DNA of 38,157 nucleotides from Nannochloropsis salina CCMP1776 (Eukaryota; Sar; Eustigmatophyceae; Eustigmatales; Monodopsidaceae). The DNA is taken from contig SDOX01000166.1 in the NCBI GenBank assembly GCA_004565275.1, forward strand, positions 25,917 to 64,073, in the 5' to 3' direction. The number at the start of each line of letters is the position of its first letter. The first letter of the stretch is position 1. A program made the translations under genes and the position numbers. This document shows positions 29,865-38,157 of the stretch, in pieces. The notes under the pieces are model-generated. The model did not search any database and was not told the origin of the DNA. It saw only the letters and a program-made list of their open reading frames with translations.

Positions 29865-32652
29865 ATGGCTGACGATACAAATCTGCCTTCGTCTGCCACA
29901 GACGACTCGATGCCTCTGCCCCTTCCTCCCCCGCCTCCTACCGCAGTAGCTTCCTCGACCCCGTGTGGCACAGATCAGGACTTGCTCTGGAGGACGTTGC
30001 ATTGCCCCGACATGCCTGCGGGATACATTGAGTGGGGGCTGGCACGGGCCCGGGAGGTACCCCATTCCATGGACGCGGCGGGATTTTTCTGCATGATGGC
30101 TGGAAAAGGCCAGGTGGAAATCTGCAAACGTCTGGTGGAGGAATGTGGCGTGTGGCCCAACGTGCAGTGCCCCAAAGACATGCAACGGCTCCAAGCCGTG
30201 CACATAGCGGCCAGCGAGGGGAGGGTGGACGTGGTGCGGTATTTGGTGGTGGATTGTGGGCGCAAAGTCTGCCGGGAAAGGCCACGGCTGGAGGACGCAG
30301 GGCAGGTACCGAAGGAGGGAGTCAAGGAAGAAGGGGTTGCCCCGGGGGGGCAGAGGCCCCAGCGTCGCACGCCACAAGGGCAAAGAAACAAGGGCGTCGA
30401 AGCCCAGACACAGGTGGAGGCCTCTTTTGGCGCAGGCGTGCCTGGTCCGACGAGGAAAGCCATTGGCAAGCCTACCATGGGCCGAGACCCGGTCCGTGCG
30501 GCGGCGGCCCTCCCAACGCCCGCCTCCGCGGTGGCTCCCGTGCATTTCAAAGAGGGAGGTCAGGAGGGAAACGTCGAGACGTCCCTGGCCAGGTCTGCGG
30601 CCCCTGTGGCCCCGGCGGCGGCCACGGTGCCTTCCCCGCCGCCCCTCCCTCGGCCGTTTCCTCCCCCTCCCGCGGCGACGGCGAATAAGACCGGAGACCC
30701 CCATGGCCCGTGTCTCCTCGGCGCTCCCGCGGGCGTGGACCCAGGCAAAGGGAATCAACACACCACCACAGGCTCCCGGCAGGACCGTGGGGCCCCCTAC
30801 ACCTCCTTGTCGGGGCAGGACGGTGACTGCCGAGGTCTCTCCCTTGCCACCACCATTGCTGCCCCTTGCCGCCCGGGATTGGTCGACGTGGACGCCCCTT
30901 TGGACGACGGCCGAACGGCCCTGCACCTGGCCTTGAAAGCGCAGCACGTGGGGGTGGCTTTGACCTTGATCCGAGACGGGCGTGCGGACGTGAACCGCCC
31001 GGACCAGCGGGGACGGACCCCTTTGATGTGGGCGAGTTGCCTGGGCCTGATGCCCTGCGTCCGCGCGTTGGTCGAGGACGGCGGGGCCGACGTCACGGCT
31101 CGGGATTGGGAAGGGAACGATGTGGCGTCGATTGCCACCTCGGGGGGGCATGTCTCCGTGCTGGCTTATTTACATGCCCGTGCCAAGCACCGGCTGGATT
31201 TGGAGTGTCCCCAGCACAATCGAGCGGGCGCCCGGCTGCTCTACATTGCCGCCAGGTACGGCCACGCGGCCTTGGTTCAATGGCTCGTGGAGGAAGGTGG
31301 GGCGGACGTCCGAGCACGGTCCACAGAAAGCGGGGTGATGGCCCACCATGCGGCGGCCGCCTATGGACAGCTGCCCGTCCTTCAGTACTTGCTGGGGGAG
31401 GGCGGGAGGGAGGGCGGGAGGGAGGGCGGGAGGGAGGGCGGGAAGGAGGGCGGGGAGGAAGGCGGTCCCGGGCTGGTGGAGGCGCGGGCAGCGGAAGGGA
31501 TGACGGCCTTGCACATCGCTGCGGAAGAAGGGCACTGGGAGATTGTCCAATGGTTGGTGGAAGCGAAAAATGCCGACATGTACTGCAAAGACGACTACGG
31601 GCGTCTGCCGAAGGAAAGTGCGCGGCGGTGGGGCCAGGAACGGGTGGTGGTGTGGTTGGAGCGAAGGGAGAGGATGCGGCTCTTGGAGGCGCGGCGGAGG
31701 AAGGGGAGGGGGAGGGGAGGGCGGAGTCCGTCGGGGGGGGGGGAAGAGGGAGGGAGGGAGGGGGGGAGGGAGGGAGGGAGGGAGGAGGGAGGGTCGGGCA
31801 AGCGTGATGGTGATATTGGGAGGTGCGAGGGCATGGAAGGAGGAGGAGGAGAGGGAGGAGGAGAGGAGCTGGTGGAAGAAGAAGCAGCAGGCTTGGGTTT
31901 GGCGAAGAAGAAGAAGAAGAAAAAGAAGAAAAAGAAGCGTAAAGGGGAAGAAGGGAAGAATGAGGGAGGAGTGGAGAGAAATGAAGGGGCGGAGGAAGAG
32001 GAGGAGGAGGAGGAGGTGAAAGAGGGCAGGGAGGAGGGAGGGAAGAAGGAAATGAGACGAGAAGGGGAGGGGAGCGAGGAAAAGGAAGAGGGAGAGGAGG
32101 AGGAGATCATGAAGGAGGGAACAAAGGAGGAGGAGGGGGAGGAGGAGGAGGAGGAGGTAGGGGGAGGGGCGGAGGAGGGGAGGAGGGGAGCCGGAGGAGG
32201 TAATGAGGACACTGAGGACAAAAAAAGGTGTGGAGTGGAAGCTGGCAGCAATGAATGTCTCGGATGGGAAGGAGGAGGAAAGCAGGGAAGCCTGGAGGGA
32301 GGAAGGGAAGGAGGGAGGGAGGGAGGACGTGCCGGAGGACTACCTGTGCCCCTTGTCCTTGAGCTTGTTCGAGGACCCCGTGATCGCCATGGACGGGATC
32401 AGCTATTCCCGAGGCGCCATCCAGGCCCATCTGGATTTTTGCCGGGAGAAAGGGAAAGTCCTGACCTCGCCCATGACGGGGGAGAGGATGGAGGGCTTGC
32501 TGGTCCCGAACGTGATGGCGAGGAGGATGGTCTTGGAATATCTGGAACGGAGCTCCCGGGTGGGGGGGGGGGAAGGGGAGGGAGGGCGGGCGTCGGAGGG
32601 GGGGGAGGGGGGGAGGGGAGGGAGGAAGGCAGGGGGAAAAACACGGTCATAG
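29865..32652 (+). CDS. Ankyrin-repeat / U-box protein, candidate E3 ubiquitin ligase
   Basis: The first part is one long open frame from ATG 29865 (MADDTNLPSSATDDS) or from 29685. Ankyrin units: AVHIAASEGRVDVVRYLV, then after a Pro-rich linker TALHLALKAQHVGVALTLI, TPLMWASCLGLMPCVRALVE, ARLLYIAARYGHAALVQWLV, MAHHAAAAYGQLPVLQYLL and TALHIAAEEGHWEIVQWLVE. Between the last two, GGGAGGGC repeats (31391-31460) insert a Gly-Arg-Glu run in frame. A Lys- and Glu-rich linker follows (about 31880-32200). At about 32329-32540 a U-box appears in another frame: PEDYLCPLSLSLFEDPVIAM, DGISYSRGAIQAHL, LTSPMTGERM and NVMARRMVLEYLE, ending at 32652. An intron in the purine-rich linker or a one-base error must join the two frames. 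U-box with ankyrin repeats fits a ubiquitin ligase; substrates are unknown. Confidence 0.75.
31391..31460 (+). repeat. Coding GGGC/GGGA tetranucleotide array
   Basis: The array is translated as a Gly-Gly-Arg-Glu run between ankyrin units of the ankyrin/U-box protein. No GT donor is visible at its left edge, so it seems to be retained in the protein. Confidence 0.7.
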
Positions 32653-33582
32653 AAATGACCTTTGTACATGGTTGTCCCTTCACAGTGTCGCTTCATCACG
32701 TCACTGACACCTCCCCAATAAAGTCCTTGAAGAAATTTTCTTAAGCGAGTCAGGGTTGGCGGGAAGACCAGCATTGCTTTCCGCCTTCCAGTAAGAAGTT
32801 TACTTTGGGAGGGAGGGCGAAATGGAGGCTGTTCCACGCCGTCGCTCCCTTGGTTTTGGACACTGATTTCGCATTCTTTTTTCAGGGGGGGGGGAGTCAC
32901 ACAAGAAAGAAGCTGTGCCTTATCCTTGTCGGGGCTCGAACACTTGCTGGCCTGGTGGCTCGGATCTGGTTCCTTTCACACCCTGACAGAGCATGACGGC
33001 ACGGGAAAAGATGAGACCACAGGGATTTTTACCGCCTTATTGACGCCCGTCGTGCTTCCTACAAAAGAGCCGGGGCCTTTCTGTCAAGGTGGGAATGGGA
33101 GGACAGGAGGCGTTTCCATCCTCTCCTCCCACCGAGGAGCAAGATCCTCCCTGCCCTCCTTCTGGGACAAGGCCGGCAATCGGATACACTTTACTGCCTA
33201 CGGCTGTTGTCCACTCGAGGAAATTCGAGAGAACAAGTCGGGTCTTGCACGTGAATTACTTCTTTGTGGCTTCTATTCGGGGAGGCTTATGCCTGTTACC
33301 CCGCCCTTTCCGGCGTACAGGGGCCCGCCGGCCTCCCTTTCTGCCTTCGTCAGATCTGCTCTGTACACTTTTGCTTTGCTTTCTCTACATTCCATCCCTA
33401 CACCTCATGATCCGTCCCTCAAGCGGCCATCTCCGTTCCGCTATCACGACTGTTGCCGACACAGCCTTAAAGGAACATGGGTCGGCTGACTCCCTCCTCT
33501 TCCCTCCTTGTCTGCACGCATCCCTCGGATCCTTTGTATATCCTTGTCAAGGAAGCCTCGCAGGCCCGATGTCGTCTGTGGT
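32653..33582. other. Intergenic, between two converging genes
   Basis: The ankyrin/U-box gene and the small membrane-protein gene converge here. Plus-strand open stretches at 32926-33489 and 33089-33586 overlap each other in different frames and lack domain features, so neither is accepted. A candidate polyadenylation-type AATAAA lies at 32717. Confidence 0.45.
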
Positions 33583-33982
33583 TTAGGTCACGGGTGGGAC
33601 TTTCTCGTGGCCGCCGCGGCTTGAGGCAAGCACCAAGAATAGTGATCCCAGGATAAGAAGGGCTAGAGCAGCCAGCGAGGCCAGAAAAATGCGGCGTGGA
33701 CGATTTGACAACACTGTGGACGGGTGGAGGAGGGGTGTCGGGCATGTTTGTGTCACCGTTCTTAGCACACGACGTGTCAAGTCCTTGCATGTCCATATTT
33801 TTACCTCTCTCCAGCTCCATTTCAAGCGCACTCCCGATAATGGGCGTTCTATCGTCCGCAAGTGGCACTGCTTCGATGACCAAAGGCGTGTGCTCCTTGG
33901 CTTGTTGGTACGACACAGTCGTCGCATCCCTTGCTGCGGGGAAGGCCGGGCCGCTGCCTGTATGCTTAGCCATTGCTGGCAT
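33583..33982 (-). CDS. Small single-pass membrane protein, two exons
   Basis: I recognise no family. Exon 1 (33805-33982) starts at ATG 33982 (or the fourth codon, 33973) and ends in phase 1 at a gtaaaa donor. A 91-base intron (33714-33804) ends in ccacag, and exon 2 (33583-33713) restores the frame exactly to a stop at 33583. The 102-residue product has a polar N-terminus, then a basic flank NRPRR, a strong membrane span IFLASLAALALLILGSLFLV, and a short tail LASSRGGHEKVPPVT. This suggests a tail-anchored or single-pass protein with most of its mass on one side. The canonical splice sites, matching phase and clean hydrophobic span argue that it is real. Confidence 0.6.
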
Positions 33983-35393
33983 TGTGAAGAAAGAAGCCGA
34001 GGAATACGGAGGGGGGCGTACAGATCAGGCCAGGAAGTTTATAACTAACATGGACATAATTGGTGTGCAGGACGGACATCATGCGTCCTGTTTAGCCGGC
34101 ACTTTTGTTTTCTTTGTCATTTTTAGCACAAGTTCATCCGTGTGGGAAGCGAGGCCTGATAGAGTGAACGGAAGGTCACTCGGCAGCATCGAGGCAAAGA
34201 AAGGCGTTCCCACCGATTTACTTCGGTCAACAGGGGATACATGTGTTGTAGTTAACCCGCAGAGGCAGCATGTAAGAAACATGGCTGGTGCGGTGAGGCG
34301 TGCCAAGTGTTCTGAGAAAGAAGTTAGATTTTGATCCTTTGCGTGTCCACCGCAGCATGACAACAAGTCTCGGGGGCGCTGGTGGAAGGAGAAAATAAAA
34401 GTAAAAATTGCCTCCCTTCTTAATCCATGCAATTTGTACGGCGTATAACGACTTTGTACTCGTGCAAGGGACGTTAAGAGATGCACGGTCACAGTGCGCA
34501 GTGGGAGAAGGCATAGTTCTCGATCTTTCCCCTGTCACTTGCTGGGACCATGAGGCCCACGGCCCTTTTCTCTGATCAGGTCCTGGTGTTGCTCATTGAA
34601 AAAAATCGCTCTATCTGCACACGATGGAAGATTTCGATTCAAAAAGAGGATCAAAATGCCTGTGTTTGGCATTTGATTCAATTTGTCCGGCTGTGTAGGG
34701 TCACGGTGCTAATTCATTGGGACCTGCCCCCGCTTTGCAGGTTCAAGTGCTACGTGACGTAAGGTACTTTTGCCTTGCATCCTACCTGCGTTTTAAACTC
34801 GCGTGCACATTTTGATGGCCTTACGCTGTAAAATGCTTTTAAATGCTTGAGAAATTGTCCGCCCACAACGAAAAGTTGTCATCGGACGCGTTCTTTAAAA
34901 AAAGTCAAGATCAGTTGCTTTAGATCGATTTTTCCGACGCCGCCTGATCGTGTGCTACCCTCCCATCCAATGCCAACCCCCTGCACTGGCCTTTCAAATT
35001 ATCGCATGGTACCGAATAAAATAGAAATGGATGCATAGACAGTTGAAGTACGCATTTTGTAAAGCTGTGGCGTTTGTGGCAATTATGAGGTTCGACGGGT
35101 ACATTATTGCGTAGCGATTTGTTCCTTATCCGACGGCGTCAGTAAGTGACTTACGACGCATGCATGCGTGCTGTAATAAGGCTATTTCAGATATTTCCCC
35201 GACAAGTAGAGAAACTTCATTGCTACATTAAGAGAAATTTAACATGCCAAAGGGGCTCAGGCATCGGTCTAGCATTTTGTTGCGATGTAAAATCCGTTAC
35301 CCACTCACCCTACTTTCCTCTTTCACATCCTACGTTAGTTTCAATCCAACAGGAAAAACAAAGACCGCCCCATAATATCCTGCCTCGTACACC
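33983..35393. other. Intergenic region, no supported gene
   Basis: Mixed to AT-rich DNA between divergent genes. A plus-strand open stretch (33696-34334) overlaps the small membrane gene in antisense and has no domain. The remainder has only short frames. The promoter of the FAD protein gene should be near its 3' end. Confidence 0.5.
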
Positions 35394-37391
35394 ATGAGCA
35401 ATTCCGAGCCTCTACGCCGTACTCCCATATGCATCCTTGGTGCCGGGCCTCAGGCGTTGACGTTGGCGGCCGCTTTGCTCGAGTCCCAACCGTACTCCCT
35501 GGATGATACCGCAGCTTTGGCGGCTAAAACGGAGGCCCGCCACCTGGCCAACCAACAGGGACCGGCGTGCCAAGTGGACGATATTCTTGTCGTGGATCCT
35601 GCGGGAGGATGGCTCACCGGGTGGGAGCAAGCCTTCGCCTTCTACGAGATCCCTACCTTGCGGTCCCCTATGTTGGCCCATCCGGACCCCCGCCTGGAAC
35701 TTGCCCTGTGGGAAGCCTCCTCGACCGACCCCGACACGATCCGACGGAGGGAAAACAAAAGGGTGGGCCTGGCACCCGTGGACCTGGGGAAATGGAATGC
35801 CCAGGTTTGGCGGAAAGAGAAGAGGAAAGTCCTGGCACGGAAGAAGGAATGCACGGCCCATGTCCATAACTCGGATGGCGGGCAAGGCCCTCCCTCCATC
35901 CACATCAAGCACTTTTTGGAGGAAAGAGCCTTTTTGTACGCCCGGCCTCCCACGGGCGCTTTCAAGCGCCTGTGTGAAGGTTTGGTGAGGCGTTACTGTC
36001 TCGAAAACAAGGTGATGACCGGGAAAGCCACAGCATTAATCCAGGCAAAGGATGGGAGCAACGACGTCCTGGTGGAACTCCAGGACGGGCGGAGGCTGCG
36101 CGCGGGGCGGGTCGTCTGCTGTTTAGGGCCGAACGGCGGGCCTCGAATCCCGGCCTGGGCGGAGCCCTTCCTAAGGAGAGGGACGGAGGTGGGGGGGGGT
36201 GGCGCGGAAATGGCCGACAGAGGGGAAGGAGACAAGTCGAAGGCAAAGGAAGACCACCCACGCACGCCAGCGCCTCCGGTGGACAGGCCCTCTCGCCGTC
36301 CTACCCTCCCTTCCCTCCTTCACGCCAGCGACCTCCTTGCCTTGGGTCTTCCTTCCCCTCGTGCACTCTACCGCAACCAGCACGTCCTTATCGTTGGGGG
36401 GGGGCTGACCTCCGCCCACCTTGTCCTCTCCGCCCACCGGCACGGCGCGAAATCCATCATCCTCTGTACCCGGGGCTCTTTTCGGGTGCAAGAGTTTTGC
36501 GTGGACCTGGCGTGGGTGGGCCGAGCCAGGCATCTCCTCCTCTCCCATTACCGAAGTCAACCGATCGAAGCCCGATACCGCACCCTTCGGCAGGTGCGTC
36601 CCGGCGGCTCCATCACCCCTGTGGTCATGCAGGAGCTCCAAAGGCTCTTGACGCAAGGGGACATCCCGGTCGTTTTGTACGAACACACCGAGGTCACCCA
36701 CCTCCTCCCTTTGTCTTCCCCGGTTCCGTCCTCCCCTCCCTTCTGCGTGAGCTTGAGCAACAATGTCGTCCTCCCCCACGTGGACCGGCTCCTCCTGGCC
36801 ACGGGGAGCTGCGTCGATGTCACCAAGGATCCTCTGCTCTCTCCCTTCCTCCGTCCCGAGACTTCGTCGGCCAAGAAGGGGGGAGGGAGGGAGGCGGGCC
36901 CCGGTGTTTTGACTACCTACCAGGGCTTGCCAGTCGTGGATTCGTCCTTGCGCTTACTCCGAGACTTTGGACAGGATACCACGCCGGCCTTGGAGCAATG
37001 CGGCGCCAGGGCCGAAGTGCCGTGGGAGAGGGCACGGTCGGAGAAGTGGGCGAGGAAGGAGGAGGAGGCAGGCTCCCATCATCGGGTGATGAGGAAGGAA
37101 GAGAAGATCAACGTGCACGTGATGGGTTTGTACGCGGCATTGCACGTGGGCCCGGATGCGGGCAATTTGACAGGGGCCATGACGGCGTCCAGACTCCTGA
37201 CGGACGTGGTGCGAGCGGAGGGAGGGAGGGAGGGAGGGAGGGAGGGAGAGAGGGAGGGAGGGAGGGAGGGAGGGAAGGAAAAGGCAGGGAAAACGAAGCG
37301 AAAGGGGAGGGGAATGGAATATTCATGCCTTGAACAATCCCTTCGGTATCTTGGAGGAGGAGGAGGAGGAGGAGGAGGAGGAGGAGGTTGA
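35394..37391 (+). CDS. FAD/NAD(P)-binding protein, N-monooxygenase-like
   Basis: This is an intronless protein of up to 665 residues starting at ATG 35394 in good context (acaccATGa). The FAD site is near the start: PICILGAGPQALTLAAALL (residues 11-29, GxGxxA). A second dinucleotide site is near residue 331: HVLIVGGGLTSAHLVLSAH. Other family features are DILVVDPAGGWLTGW, the aromatic LRSPMLAHPDP block and the late VDRLLLATGSCVD (ATG motif). The C-terminal FAD contact is GLYAALHVGPDAGNLTGAM. The two-Rossmann layout and ATG motif resemble class B flavin monooxygenases of the lysine/ornithine N-hydroxylase or OSGIN type. Substrate is unknown. The last about 60 residues are translated GGGA and GGA repeats (Gly-Arg-Glu run, then 12 glycines). 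The real end may lie earlier if an intron starts near 37208. Confidence 0.75.
   Translation: MSNSEPLRRTPICILGAGPQALTLAAALLESQPYSLDDTAALAAKTEARHLANQQGPACQVDDILVVDPAGGWLTGWEQAFAFYEIPTLRSPMLAHPDPRLELALWEASSTDPDTIRRRENKRVGLAPVDLGKWNAQVWRKEKRKVLARKKECTAHVHNSDGGQGPPSIHIKHFLEERAFLYARPPTGAFKRLCEGLVRRYCLENKVMTGKATALIQAKDGSNDVLVELQDGRRLRAGRVVCCLGPNGGPRIPAWAEPFLRRGTEVGGGGAEMADRGEGDKSKAKEDHPRTPAPPVDRPSRRPTLPSLLHASDLLALGLPSPRALYRNQHVLIVGGGLTSAHLVLSAHRHGAKSIILCTRGSFRVQEFCVDLAWVGRARHLLLSHYRSQPIEARYRTLRQVRPGGSITPVVMQELQRLLTQGDIPVVLYEHTEVTHLLPLSSPVPSSPPFCVSLSNNVVLPHVDRLLLATGSCVDVTKDPLLSPFLRPETSSAKKGGGREAGPGVLTTYQGLPVVDSSLRLLRDFGQDTTPALEQCGARAEVPWERARSEKWARKEEEAGSHHRVMRKEEKINVHVMGLYAALHVGPDAGNLTGAMTASRLLTDVVRAEGGREGGREGEREGGREGGKEKAGKTKRKGRGMEYSCLEQSLRYLGGGGGGGGGGGG
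37218..37275 (+). repeat. (GGGA)n array in 3' end of FAD protein frame
   Basis: The array is open in the protein frame and adds a Gly-Arg-Glu tail. A GGA trinucleotide run at about 37352-37387 adds poly-Gly just before the stop. Confidence 0.8.
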
Positions 37392-38004
37392 AGAAGAGGG
37401 GGGGGCAAGGAAGGAGAGGGAAGAGATCAACTGATCGGGAAAGAACACCGTGAGGACCGTTGGTTCTAAAGAAAGTAACCGAAGGCATGGGTGGTGCGAG
37501 TCCATAGGGCGGGCGTGGCTGGACCTTTTTGATGAATGTGGAGGGCAGGCGGAAGGAGGCAGGCAGGCATGAGAAAGGGGAAGGGTTGAAGGGGAAGAGA
37601 GGGGACGGAAGAAGGCATCGGGACGGAAGAAGGCATCTGGCCAAAGGATACCTCTCACGCTTTCTCGGGACGTATGCTTTGTTTCCCTTTTTTTTGATAC
37701 ACGTGTCTTTCGGAACGTATGCTTTGCTTGCCGGTGTTGTTACATATTGACCGTCCCGACACGGCTTCTACACGGTCTTTCAATGCTCAGGGCGCCCAGT
37801 CTCTTCAGATTATTTAAATTTTCGAATTTTCGAACCCCTCCAATAACGTTCCTCTCCCGCTTGCCTCCCTCTTCCCCGTCCTTTTTTCTCCCTCCCCTCC
37901 CGTGTCTCGTCCTCCGTCACGCAAACTTAGGACCCAGGGAAGGCCTCAGTTTCTCCCTCCCTCCCTCCCTCCCTCCCTCCCTCCCTCCCTCCCTCCCTCG
38001 TTCC
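37392..38004. other. Intergenic, with (CCCT)n array at about 37952-38000
   Basis: No supported gene. The two flanking genes converge. The CCCT array (GGGA in the minus sense) lies just after the terminal exon of the glycosidase-like gene and may be intronic or 3' flanking. Confidence 0.5.
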
Positions 38005-38157
38005 CTCCCATCCTCCCTTCCTGGCTCCCTTCCCCCTGCCCCCCAGCATCCCTTCCCTCCACCCCTCCCTCCTTCAACACCAAGTCGGGCCACTCCTCCA
38101 CCACCCGCATGACGAACTCGCCGAAAAGCCCGTTGGCCCAGGCGAACCAGGGCCGCG
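38005..38157 (-). CDS. Glycoside hydrolase 125-like alpha-mannosidase, C-terminal exon (partial)
   Basis: The minus strand at the window edge reads RPWFAWANGLFGEFVMRVVE followed by EWPDLVLKEGG. The WFAWANxLFGE motif is typical of the C-terminus of metal-independent exo-alpha-mannosidases (GH125, old DUF1237), where it helps close the active-site barrel. Only the last roughly 30 residues are convincing; past them the frame runs into GGGA repeat, so the true end is uncertain. The rest of the gene lies beyond the window. Confidence 0.5.

Noticed and set aside
29664-31151. 495-codon minus-strand open frame
   Set aside because: It is antisense to the ankyrin gene, is rich in Arg, Pro and Gly as expected from mirrored GC-rich coding DNA, and shows no domain.
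32926-33586. Two overlapping plus-strand frames
   Set aside because: They overlap in different frames, lack features, and run into the 3' exon of the small membrane gene in antisense.
34700-34760. Possible tRNA-like stretch (ggttcaagt)
   Set aside because: The flanking sequence does not form the acceptor, D and anticodon arms by eye.

Overview
The window looks like nuclear DNA of a unicellular stramenopile alga, most likely an eustigmatophyte of the Nannochloropsis/Microchloropsis type. The genes are eukaryotic and many are intron-rich with GT-AG introns. Coding DNA is GC-rich, some intergenic stretches are AT-rich, and introns are packed with (CCCT)n/(GGGA)n tetranucleotide arrays. One product has a secretory-plus-transit leader as used by complex plastids. 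The species assignment is inference; no organelle, ribosomal or tRNA marker is present.

Layout. 25-948 (+): 3' part of a PlsC-type lysophosphatidate acyltransferase. 1746-1877 (+): a possible tiny membrane protein. 2468-3346 (-): an intronless type II membrane protein, probably Golgi glycosyltransferase-like. 4026-9836 (-): a 22-23 exon MSH2 mismatch-repair ATPase that appears to lack the N-terminal domain I. 10581-15187 (+): a golgin-84/CASP-like coiled-coil protein with a C-terminal membrane anchor. 16389-17291 (+): an intronless bacterial-type periplasmic-binding-fold protein in an AT-rich island. 18638-22203 (+): a Kelch-BTB-BACK protein with LZTR1-like domain order. 23278-28300 (+): pieces of the DEAH splicing helicase DHX8/PRP22 in the wrong order (N-terminal exons, a 100-N gap, C-terminal exons, then pre-helicase middle exons), with the motor core absent. 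28497-29115 (-): first exon of a plastid-targeted Rubisco-LSMT-like SET protein. 29865-32652 (+): an ankyrin/U-box E3 ligase candidate. 33583-33982 (-): a small two-exon single-pass membrane protein. 35394-37391 (+): an intronless FAD/NAD(P)-binding monooxygenase-like protein. About 38005-38157 (-): the C-terminal exon of a GH125-like alpha-mannosidase.

The genes are mostly unrelated housekeeping functions (lipid synthesis, DNA repair, Golgi structure, splicing, ubiquitin ligation) and do not form one pathway. I found no convincing new multi-gene system. The strongest unusual signals are the scrambled DHX8 locus, which most simply means a scaffold mis-join at low-complexity repeats; the repeat polarity inside introns, with GGGA near donors and CCCT near acceptors; the lone bacterial-type binding protein; the apparent loss of MSH2 domain I; and a diverged exon-like repeat shared by 3.8-4.0 kb and 22.5-22.6 kb.
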